DNA of 64,000 bases from Microbacterium sp. SA39 (GTDB lineage Bacteria; Actinomycetota; Actinomycetes; Actinomycetales; Microbacteriaceae). The notes under the pieces were generated by a model. The model was given only the letters and a program-made list of their open reading frames with translations. It had not been told where the DNA came from and searched no databases. The position numbers and the translations under genes are program-made. Shown here piece by piece: positions 57,665 through 64,000 of the stretch. The stretch covers positions 1 through 64,000 of the forward strand of contig NZ_JXRU01000029.1 in assembly GCF_000967865.1 (NCBI RefSeq), read 5' to 3'. How positions within the stretch are numbered: the first letter of the stretch is position 1; the number at the start of each line of letters is the position of its first letter.

Positions 57665-58951
57665 TCATCCCCCTTGCGCTTTCTGCTCGAGGAGAGCGCG
57701 CTCACGGTCGTTCCCCGCCAAGCCTGCGGCGACGGCGAACTCACTTCGCGCCTCCTCCTCACGACCGAGCCGCAGCAGCAGCTCGCCCCGCGTTGCGGGT
57801 AGCAGGTGGTAGCCGCGCAGAACGCCTGACGATGACAGCTGGTCGATGATCCGCAGCGCGGATGCCGGCCCCGTCGCCATCGCGACCGCCGCCGCCCGGT
57901 TCAGTTCGACGACCGGTGACGCGGCGATGCGACCCAGCGCCTCGTAGAGCACCACGATCCGGTCCCAGTCCGTGGCGTCGACGGATGCCGCAACCGCATG
58001 ACACTCCGCGATGGCGGCCTGCAGGCAGTACGCGCCGCGGCCTCGGCCGAGCGCATCCGCCCTGGCCAGTGCCGCGCGACCGCGAATGATGCGACCGCGG
58101 TCCCAGCGGCGACGGTCCTGGTCGGCGAGCAGGATCGGCTCGCCCTTCGCATCCACACGCGCGGGGAAGCGCGCGGCGGTGAGCTCCATGAGCGCGAGCA
58201 AGCCGAGCGCTTCCGGCTCGCGCGGCATCAAGGCCACGAGCACCCGACAGAGACGGATCGCCTCGTCACTGAGTTCCGGGCGCATCCACTCGGGCCCGCT
58301 CGACGCCGCATGCGCCTCGTTGAAGATCAGGTACAGCACGCCGAGGATCGCGCCGAGGCGCTGCGTGTGCTCCTCTCGAGGCGGCAGCTCGAACGGCGCG
58401 TTCGCGGCGGCGAGAGTCTTCTTCGCTCGCACGATCCGCTGCTGCACCGTGGCGGTGGGAACCAGGAGCGCGCGGGCGATCTCCTCGCTCGACAGACCAC
58501 CCACCACGCGGAGTGTCAGGGCGACCTGCGCCTCCCGCGAGAGCACGGGGTGGCAGGCGATGAAGATCAGGCGCAGCACATCGTCATCGACGGCATCCGG
58601 GTCCCACAGCATGTCGCCGGCATCCGCCTGCTCCCGCTCGAGGTCGTGGGCGAGAGCGACGATGCGGTCGTCGAGCCGTTCACTGCGGCGCCAGCCGTCG
58701 ATCGCCTTGCGCTTGGCCACGGCGGTGAGCCACGCCCCCGCGTTACGCGGCACCCCGTCGATCGGCCACTGTCGCAGCGCATCGACCAGCGCCTCCTGCG
58801 CGAGGTCCTCAGCGAGGCTGAAGTCACCCACGATGCGCGTGAGAGTTCCGACGATGCGGGCCGACTCGATGCGCCAGACGGCGGCGACGGCGCGCTCCGC
58901 CGATCCGTGATCGGGGGCGGAGCGCACCGTCGCGTCGTCGGAAGCGTTCAT
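57665..58951 (-). CDS. ECF sigma factor with long C-terminal extension (ECF42-like)
   Basis: 428 residues. Region 2 (AEDLAQEALVDALRQWP, then GAWLTAVAKRKAIDGWRR) and region 4 (LTLRVVGGLSSEEIARALLV, TATVQQRIVRAKKTL) lie in residues about 10-190. The remaining about 235 residues form a helical, TPR-like extension (DUF6596 type) including AILGVLYLIFNEAHAASSG. This layout and the adjacent YCII/DGPF gene match ECF group 42, which has no anti-sigma factor and whose extension is needed for activity. It lies 13 bp downstream of the YCII gene. ATG 58951 gives a normal region 2 distance. Confidence 0.88.
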   Translation of the reverse strand: MNASDDATVRSAPDHGSAERAVAAVWRIESARIVGTLTRIVGDFSLAEDLAQEALVDALRQWPIDGVPRNAGAWLTAVAKRKAIDGWRRSERLDDRIVALAHDLEREQADAGDMLWDPDAVDDDVLRLIFIACHPVLSREAQVALTLRVVGGLSSEEIARALLVPTATVQQRIVRAKKTLAAANAPFELPPREEHTQRLGAILGVLYLIFNEAHAASSGPEWMRPELSDEAIRLCRVLVALMPREPEALGLLALMELTAARFPARVDAKGEPILLADQDRRRWDRGRIIRGRAALARADALGRGRGAYCLQAAIAECHAVAASVDATDWDRIVVLYEALGRIAASPVVELNRAAAVAMATGPASALRIIDQLSSSGVLRGYHLLPATRGELLLRLGREEEARSEFAVAAGLAGNDRERALLEQKAQGG

Positions 58952-58964
58952 CAACGCCGCGTCC

Positions 58965-59390
58965 TCACTGCTGTGCACGCTGAGCCTGCTCTTCGCGCCA
59001 GCCCTCTTCCTTCTCGACCCACTCGTTGTCGGCGGGGAAGTCGGAGACATCGGTCACGCGGCGCACCTCGAGGAAGGAACCCGGTCCGAGGGGAGCGCGG
59101 CCGGCCCATTCGGCGGCCTCCTCGCGGCTCGACACCTCGAGGATCCAGAAGCCGTTGAACAGCTCCTTGGTCTCGCCGTAAGGGCCGTCCGTGATCAGCG
59201 GGGTCTCGGCACTGAAGTCGACGACGAATCCCTCGGCGGCGTCCGTCAGGCCCTCGCCCGCTACCAGTACGCCCGCCTTGATCATCGACTCGTTGTACTT
59301 GCCCATGGCCTCGATGACCTCTTCGAACGGCATCTCCTTGTAGGCGTCGACAGCTTCGTCGGTCGCGCGCATGATGAGCATGTACTTCAT
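58965..59390 (-). CDS. YCII/DGPF-domain protein
   Basis: 141 residues with the start MKYMLIMRATDEAVDAYK typical of YCII-related (DGPF) proteins, and TDGPYGETKELFNGFWILEV, where DGPY is the DGPF-type motif. These small alpha/beta barrels are genetically linked to ECF42 sigma factors and are their known targets in streptomycetes. The enzymatic role is unknown. GGAGA lies six bases before ATG 59390. A promoter-like TGTCGA motif lies about 70 bp upstream. Confidence 0.9.
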   Translation of the reverse strand: MKYMLIMRATDEAVDAYKEMPFEEVIEAMGKYNESMIKAGVLVAGEGLTDAAEGFVVDFSAETPLITDGPYGETKELFNGFWILEVSSREEAAEWAGRAPLGPGSFLEVRRVTDVSDFPADNEWVEKEEGWREEQAQRAQQ

Positions 59391-59436
59391 GATGTTCTCC
59401 TTGTTCGAGGGGCCGTGTCTCGACCCTCTCACTACA

Positions 59437-59466
59437 GACGTCGAACGGGAATGCCTCGGATCGACA
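59437..59466 (-). promoter_or_regulatory. candidate ECF42-type promoter of the YCII-sigma operon
   Basis: On the minus strand TGTCGA (59461-59466), a 17-bp spacer, and CGACGTC (59437-59443) lie upstream of the YCII start. As I recall it, ECF42 target promoters carry TGTCGA at -35 and a CGA/GTC-rich -10. This would make the operon self-activating. The match is by eye. Confidence 0.5.
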
Positions 59467-59614
59467 TCAGCGGGAGAAAAAGCTTCTCGGCGGGTGTTCC
59501 GGTCGCAGTTCGGGCCGTCTGCGGGCGCGGCGGGCGGCACGAAATGCGACCGGAGATGCGGCGAGCGGCAGGAAGCGCGCCCGGAGTGAGGGCGCGGATG
59601 CCGGAACGGGCGGG

Positions 59615-61003
59615 TCAGCGGCGCGAGGGGCGCGCGACAGCGTCCTGGATGACCGCACTGAGCGCCGCGAGCGAGCGCTCGGGGCTCCAGGCCGCCGCGA
59701 TGCCGGGTGCCTCTGCGCTCAAGCGCGAGAGCTCGGCGGGATCGCTCAGCAGACGGCCGAGAGCGTCGGCGAGAGCGTCGATGTCGCCGTCTGCGACAAG
59801 CACTCCTCCCCCGGCTTCCAGGACATCGCGGATGCCGTAGCGCACGTCGTACGAGATGACGGGGGCCCCGTGCAACAGCGCCTCGACGACCCCGAGCGGC
59901 TGGCCCTCGAACGCCGTCGACGTGACGACGAGTGAAGCGCGGTCGAGGACGCGACCAGGGTCGTTCGTGTACCCCGCGAGCACCACGCGATCCCCCGCAC
60001 CGAGCTGCTCGATCAACTCCTGCAGCATCGACTGCTCGGGACCGCCGCCCCAGATCTCCATCCGGGAACCGGGCACATCGGCACTGAGGAACGCCCGGAT
60101 CGCGTGATCGACGCGCTTACCGGCAGCGAGGCGGCCGAGCATCACGACCAACCCGGGTTCGCGCAGATCGTCGCGCGGCTCAACAGGCGTGATCGGGTTC
60201 GGGACCACCTCGTGCTGCCCCGCCTGACCGAACCGCGCCACGACATCGTCGCGCTGCGTCGCGGTCGGCCAGATCACGGCGTCGAACCGGTCGGCGAGCG
60301 CGAACCAGCGGCTCCACAGGGCGTTGATCGGGGCGTCGGGCGTGTACGGCGCCTCGAGATGGATCGTGTGGATCGGGTGGACGATGCGCACGCGAGGATC
60401 CGACCAGTCGGCGATGAGCTCGCCGATCTGACGCGATTCGCAGATCACCACGATCGTGCGGTCGCCGAAGGCTGCGGTCACATGCTCGAGCCAGGCCCGG
60501 TAGAGCCCGCGGAACCCGGCGACGCCGCCGACCACGCCACCCGAGGCGTCATGGACCAGCACCGGCTCGCCGGTGAGGTGCCAGTCAGGGTTGCCGGGGA
60601 TCACCGGCAGCGCTGCGAACGGACGCCCCTCGGCATCCTCGAGCACGCGGTACTCGAGCGCGGGATCGGCGGATGCCCCGGCATCCGCTGCCTCCAGCAG
60701 CCAACCGGCGGCCCCGCCGACGGGCGAGACCGCCTCATCGAAGAGGTTGCGCATCCGCGAGGGATCGGCCAGCGCACCCTGCGAGACGAAAGTCTGACGA
60801 TGCTCGGCGTGCGCAGCGCGCGTGCCCGGATCGAAGGTGAGCAGCTGAGGGCCTCTGCCATCGCCCGCCCCCGCGCCGGCGAGCAGCCGGGCGCGCGCGA
60901 GGGTCGCGATGGTGTATCCGCCGTCGAGCCCGGGGATCAGACGACTGGACAGCACCAGGTACTCGGCATCCGGAAGCGCTCCGGTCGCCGACTGCGGGGA
61001 CAC
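59615..61003 (-). CDS. glycosyltransferase family 4 protein
   Basis: About 462 residues of GT-B fold. The C-terminal nucleotide-sugar site shows VVMLGRLAAGKRVDHAIRAF, GGGPEQSMLQELI and the E-x7-E element in EGQPLGVVEALLHGAPVISY. The N-terminal part with LSSRLIPGLDGGYTIATLAR resembles enzymes that glycosylate wall teichoic acids or similar polymers, but acceptor and donor are unknown. GTG 61003 has AGGGG six bases upstream; GTG 61021 would overlap guaA. It is transcribed directly after guaA. Confidence 0.82.
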   Translation of the reverse strand: MSPQSATGALPDAEYLVLSSRLIPGLDGGYTIATLARARLLAGAGAGDGRGPQLLTFDPGTRAAHAEHRQTFVSQGALADPSRMRNLFDEAVSPVGGAAGWLLEAADAGASADPALEYRVLEDAEGRPFAALPVIPGNPDWHLTGEPVLVHDASGGVVGGVAGFRGLYRAWLEHVTAAFGDRTIVVICESRQIGELIADWSDPRVRIVHPIHTIHLEAPYTPDAPINALWSRWFALADRFDAVIWPTATQRDDVVARFGQAGQHEVVPNPITPVEPRDDLREPGLVVMLGRLAAGKRVDHAIRAFLSADVPGSRMEIWGGGPEQSMLQELIEQLGAGDRVVLAGYTNDPGRVLDRASLVVTSTAFEGQPLGVVEALLHGAPVISYDVRYGIRDVLEAGGGVLVADGDIDALADALGRLLSDPAELSRLSAEAPGIAAAWSPERSLAALSAVIQDAVARPSRR

Positions 61004-61011
61004 GGCGTCCC

Positions 61012-62598
61012 CTACTCCCACTCGATGGTTCCCGGCGGCTTCGACGTGACGTCGAGCACGACGCGGTTGACGTCGCGGACACCGTTCGTGATGCGGTTCG
61101 AGATCTTCGCCAGCACCTCGTACGGCAGCCGCGTCCAGTCGGCGGTCATGGCGTCTTCACTCGACACCGGGCGCAGCACGATCGGGTGCCCGTAGGTGCG
61201 GCCGTCGCCCTGCACGCCCACCGAGCGCACGTCGGCGAGCAGCACGACCGGGCACTGCCAGATCTCCTGGTCGAGACCGGCCTTCGTCAGCTCTTCACGG
61301 GCGATGGCGTCGGCCTCACGCAGAATCTCGAGACGGTCAGCGGTGACCTCACCGATGATCCGGATGCCGAGACCGGGCCCCGGAAACGGCTGGCGGCCGA
61401 CGATCGCCTCGGGGATGCCGAGCTCGCGGCCGATCGCGCGAACCTCGTCCTTGAACAGCGCACGGAGAGGTTCGATGAGCTCGAAGTCGAGGTCGTCGGG
61501 GAGGCCGCCGACGTTGTGGTGCGACTTGATGTTCGCGGTGCCCGCGCCGCCGCCGGACTCGACGACGTCGGGGTACAGCGTGCCCTGCACGAGGAACTTC
61601 ACCGGAGCGCCGCCCGAAGCCTTGGCCTCGGCGACCAGGTCGAGCTGGACCTTCTCGAACGCGCGGATGAATTCGCGGCCGATGATCTTGCGCTTCTCCT
61701 CGGGGTCGGTCACGCCCTTGAGGTGACCGAGGAACGTCTCGGCCGCGTCGACCGTGATGAGCCGCACGCCGGTGGACTCGACGTAGTCGTTCTCGACCTG
61801 CTCGCGCTCGCCCTTGCGGAGAAGACCGTGGTCGACGAAGACCGCGGTCAGCTGGTCGCCGATCGCCTTGTGCACGAGGGCGGTCGAGACCGCGGAGTCG
61901 ACGCCACCGGAGAGTGCTGAGATGACGCGGGCGTCGCCGACCTGCTCGCGGATGCGCTCGACCTGCTCGGCGATCACGTTGTCGCTGTTCCAGTCGGACG
62001 CGAGACCCGCTCCCTTGTGCAGGAAGTTCTCGAGCACGCGCTGGCCGTGGTCGGAGTGCTTGACCTCGGGGTGCCATTGCACGCCGTAGAAGCCGCGCTC
62101 CTCATTCGCGAACGCCGCGACCTTGGTGGCGTCGGTGGTGGCGAGCACTTCGAAGCCCTCCGGCGCCTTCGCGACCTGGTCGCCGTGGCTCATCCACACG
62201 TTCTGCGCCATCGGCTGCCCGCCGAGCAGGGTTCCGCCGTCACCCGAGATGACGGCATCCGTCGCACCGTACTCGCGCAGGCCGGTGTGCGCGACCTCGC
62301 CGCCCAGGGTCTGCGCCATGTACTGGAAGCCGTAGCAGATGCCGAGAGTCGGGACTCCGAGGTCGAACACCGCGGGGTCGAGGCGCGGAGCGCCCTCCTC
62401 GTACACCGACGAGGGGCCGCCGGAGAGGATGATCGCCACCGGGTTCTTGGCGGCGATCTCGGCGGCCGTGGCGGTGTGCGGCACGATCTCGCTGTAGACA
62501 CCCGCCTCACGGACGCGACGGGCGATCAGCTGCGCGTACTGCGCGCCGAAGTCGACGACGAGCGCAGGACGCTGCTCGGTCTCGGAATGCTCGGTCAA
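61012..62598 (-). CDS. guaA: GMP synthase (glutamine-hydrolysing)
   Basis: A 528-residue enzyme that converts XMP to GMP. The N-terminal glutaminase has [25 protein letters not shown] with nucleophile Cys88, and WHPEV with its His. The ATP-pyrophosphatase has [11 protein letters not shown]. The C-terminal dimer domain ends PPGTIEWE. The start is the rare TTG 62598, supported by GGAAGG six bases upstream and by the 4-bp overlap with the DUF3817 gene; an in-frame upstream extension would lie inside that gene. Confidence 0.96.
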   Translation of the reverse strand: MTEHSETEQRPALVVDFGAQYAQLIARRVREAGVYSEIVPHTATAAEIAAKNPVAIILSGGPSSVYEEGAPRLDPAVFDLGVPTLGICYGFQYMAQTLGGEVAHTGLREYGATDAVISGDGGTLLGGQPMAQNVWMSHGDQVAKAPEGFEVLATTDATKVAAFANEERGFYGVQWHPEVKHSDHGQRVLENFLHKGAGLASDWNSDNVIAEQVERIREQVGDARVISALSGGVDSAVSTALVHKAIGDQLTAVFVDHGLLRKGEREQVENDYVESTGVRLITVDAAETFLGHLKGVTDPEEKRKIIGREFIRAFEKVQLDLVAEAKASGGAPVKFLVQGTLYPDVVESGGGAGTANIKSHHNVGGLPDDLDFELIEPLRALFKDEVRAIGRELGIPEAIVGRQPFPGPGLGIRIIGEVTADRLEILREADAIAREELTKAGLDQEIWQCPVVLLADVRSVGVQGDGRTYGHPIVLRPVSSEDAMTADWTRLPYEVLAKISNRITNGVRDVNRVVLDVTSKPPGTIEWE

Positions 62599-63083
62599 CG
62601 GACACCTTCCGGGGCATTGTTCGCGGTCGCTGAGCTCGACGAAGCGTCGGCGGCCTCGCGGGTGGCGAGATAGGTCTTCACGTCGCGAGCGACGATGGTC
62701 TCCATGATGAAGGAGAGGAGCGGGATGACGCCACCGAGGGCGAGCAGGATGAACCGCAGGAACGGCCAGCGCATCAGGCTCCACATGCGGAAGCACGCGA
62801 ACAGGTAGACGACGTAGAACCAGCCGTGCGCCACGAGGATGAAGAGCGACAGGTTGAACCCGTCACCGGTCGACTCGAGGCCCTCGGGGCCCTCGACGAC
62901 GGGCGCGAACCACAGCGGTCCGCCGGACCCTCCCGCGAAGAGCTCGAGATGGATCGGCGTGTACTTCAGCACCATCTCGGCGACCAGCAGGAGCAGCATG
63001 ACTCCGGTGATGATCGACGCGATCTGGTAGAACCTCAGCGCACCGCGGATCGCCGGAAAGCTGGCGACTTTCGGTTCGGGCAT
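62595..63083 (-). CDS. DUF3817 membrane protein
   Basis: 162 residues with three main hydrophobic segments: [39 protein letters not shown] and [20 protein letters not shown]. The [18 protein letters not shown] stretch is typical of DUF3817 (YdzA-like) proteins, which sit beside guaA or similar genes in actinobacteria. Function is unknown. Its stop overlaps the TTG start of guaA by four bases, so the two are coupled. Confidence 0.88.
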   Translation of the reverse strand: MPEPKVASFPAIRGALRFYQIASIITGVMLLLLVAEMVLKYTPIHLELFAGGSGGPLWFAPVVEGPEGLESTGDGFNLSLFILVAHGWFYVVYLFACFRMWSLMRWPFLRFILLALGGVIPLLSFIMETIVARDVKTYLATREAADASSSSATANNAPEGVR

Positions 63084-63158
63084 GAGTCCAGTCTAGACGG
63101 CGCGGACTGACGTTGATTCAGATGTAGAGGCCTGGTCTGGCTGGAAGACCGCGCCGCC

Positions 63159-63237
63159 GACTTCTGCGGCCGATCCGAAGTTCTGCGGCCCCACCGCGTC
63201 CATGTGGCCGCAGGAATTGCGATCGGCCGCAGAAGTT
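63159..63237. repeat. 79-bp palindromic repeat, copy E, with one extra decamer
   Basis: Decamers start at 63162 and 63181; inverted decamers start at 63206 (one mismatch) and 63225, with steps 19, 25, 19. A fifth perfect inverted decamer at 63241-63250 follows with a 16-bp step. It lies upstream of the DUF3817-guaA operon and downstream of the Ig-like gene. Confidence 0.9.
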
Positions 63238-63284
63238 GCGGGCCGCAGAAGTTGGGAAGCGCGAAGCCGCCTGAGCACGACGAA

Positions 63285-63310
63285 GGCCGCCGGGGTCTCC
63301 CCCGACGGCC
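63285..63310 (-). terminator. hairpin after the Ig-like protein gene
   Basis: GGCCGCCGGGG (63285-63295) and CCCCGACGGCC (63300-63310) form an 11-bp stem with one mismatch and a 4-base loop, 27 bp past the stop on the minus strand, followed on that strand by TTCGTCGT. Confidence 0.65.
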
Positions 63311-63336
63311 TCCGTCATGTCATCCTGCGAGCAGGA

Positions 63337-64000
63337 TCACCACCATCCGTTGAGCAGGTCCCAGAGCCAGTCGAGGATGTCCCCGATCGCGCCTCCGATG
63401 CCACCCGCACGGTTGACGGTGACCGTGGCTGTCGCCTCGTCGCCGTCGGCCTGCGAGACCGCGACCGTGTACTTGCCCGGCTGCGCCTTCTTGGGCACGG
63501 TGACCGAGGTGGTGAAGGTTCCGTCGTCTGCGACCTGGACGGTGCCGACCTCGATCGGCGCCCCCTTCTTCGGTCGCAGCTCCACGGTGACGGTCTCTCC
63601 CGGCTGGTAGCCCTCCCCGGTGATCGCGAGCTTCTTGCCCGCCGCCACCTTGGAGGAGCCCAGGACGATCGTGCCGGCGAACTCCTCTTCACCGGCGATC
63701 GTGAACGGCACCTGCACGGTCGTCCCGGTGCCTGCAACGGCGACGGTGAGCTGCTGCTCGCCGAAGACGCCCGACGGCACCGTGAACGTGAGACTCGCGC
63801 GTCCGACCTCGTCGATCGCGTCGACGACGGCCGGGTCGATCGCTCCGGCCGCGAGCTGCGTGCCGCCCAGGGAGAGCGTGACCTCGCCCGGGGCGGGCTC
63901 GCCCGCGCTGAAGGCCAGCGAGGAGAGCGACACGGTCACCTGGTCGCCGGCGCTGTAGCCATCGGCATCCGCCGGGCTGACCACGACGCCGACAGCGCGC
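63337..64000 (-). CDS. C-terminal part of a protein with Ig-like repeats (partial)
   Basis: The frame is open to the right edge of the window, so the start is not visible. The 221 visible residues form two beta-rich modules of about 80-90 residues (GDQVTVSLSSLAFSAGEPAP ... and GTIVLGSSKVAAGKKLAITG ...), each with a hydrophobic strand pattern like bacterial Ig-like domains. It ends in DILDWLWDLLNGWW without a sorting motif. It is probably the end of a larger secreted or surface enzyme; which one cannot be said. Confidence 0.7.
   Translation of the reverse strand, partial: RAVGVVVSPADADGYSAGDQVTVSLSSLAFSAGEPAPGEVTLSLGGTQLAAGAIDPAVVDAIDEVGRASLTFTVPSGVFGEQQLTVAVAGTGTTVQVPFTIAGEEEFAGTIVLGSSKVAAGKKLAITGEGYQPGETVTVELRPKKGAPIEVGTVQVADDGTFTTSVTVPKKAQPGKYTVAVSQADGDEATATVTVNRAGGIGGAIGDILDWLWDLLNGWW

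Overview
The window is a chromosomal segment of a high-GC actinobacterium, most likely a Microbacterium or close relative in the Microbacteriaceae. The evidence is the very GC-rich third codon positions, a monomeric NADP isocitrate dehydrogenase, an LAATG cell-wall sorting signal, a DUF6350 gene beside purN, a sigma factor/YCII pair of the ECF42 type, an Ada-AlkA fusion, and constant use of the heptamer GGATGCC/GGCATCC. No rRNA, tRNA, CRISPR array, prophage or insertion sequence was recognised. Nearly all DNA is coding, with many 1-10 bp gene overlaps.

Layout. 1-2.2 kb: end of an upstream gene, then an overlapping trio (YrdB membrane protein, GlcD-like FAD oxidase, Nudix hydrolase). 2.3-10.2 kb: a scavenging locus on the minus strand (PLP D-amino-acid enzyme, a fused D-aminoacylase/GH20 hexosaminidase, ROK regulator with an operator at its start codon, ROK kinase, nagB), with a divergent RidA. 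Together these could deacylate D-amino acids and release and degrade GlcNAc. 10.3-14.8 kb: L,D-transpeptidase, isocitrate dehydrogenase, acetyltransferase. 14.9-23.0 kb: a LacI-controlled sugar operon (binding protein, two permeases, GH31, GH1) with two matching palindromic operators. 23.1-25.1 kb: a coiled-coil protein, and a DUF559 protein bracketed by two copies of a palindromic repeat. 25.2-29.1 kb: a heterodimeric ABC exporter behind a possible 21-residue leader peptide. 29.2-32.4 kb: dipeptidase and alkylation repair (ogt, ada-alkA). 32.5-37.8 kb: purH, purN, DUF6350 and a purine permease. 38-40.1 kb: sucCD. 40.3-44.8 kb: TetR, acyl-CoA dehydrogenase, acetyltransferase, a small Cys-rich-tail protein, FAD oxidoreductase. 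44.8-47.6 kb: an end-joining-type DNA ligase and polymerase with a toxin-antitoxin pair between them. 47.6-57.6 kb: SseB protein, PcrA/UvrD helicase, a large lamin-tail surface protein, YccF, a phosphodiesterase, a BI-1-like protein and a GlsB-like protein. 57.7-64 kb: ECF42-like sigma factor with YCII partner, glycosyltransferase, guaA, DUF3817 and the end of an Ig-like surface protein.

The most unusual features are: (1) five complete copies, plus one half copy, of a 79-bp extragenic palindrome in which four decamers TTCTGCGGCC keep exactly the same geometry (steps of 19, 25 and 19 bp) while the loops vary; (2) another palindrome, built on CGAGACCCCG, that uses the same 19-bp step; (3) the uninterrupted D-aminoacylase/GH20 fusion inside a D-amino-acid and amino-sugar locus. 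All functional statements are read from sequence and family knowledge; no database search was run.
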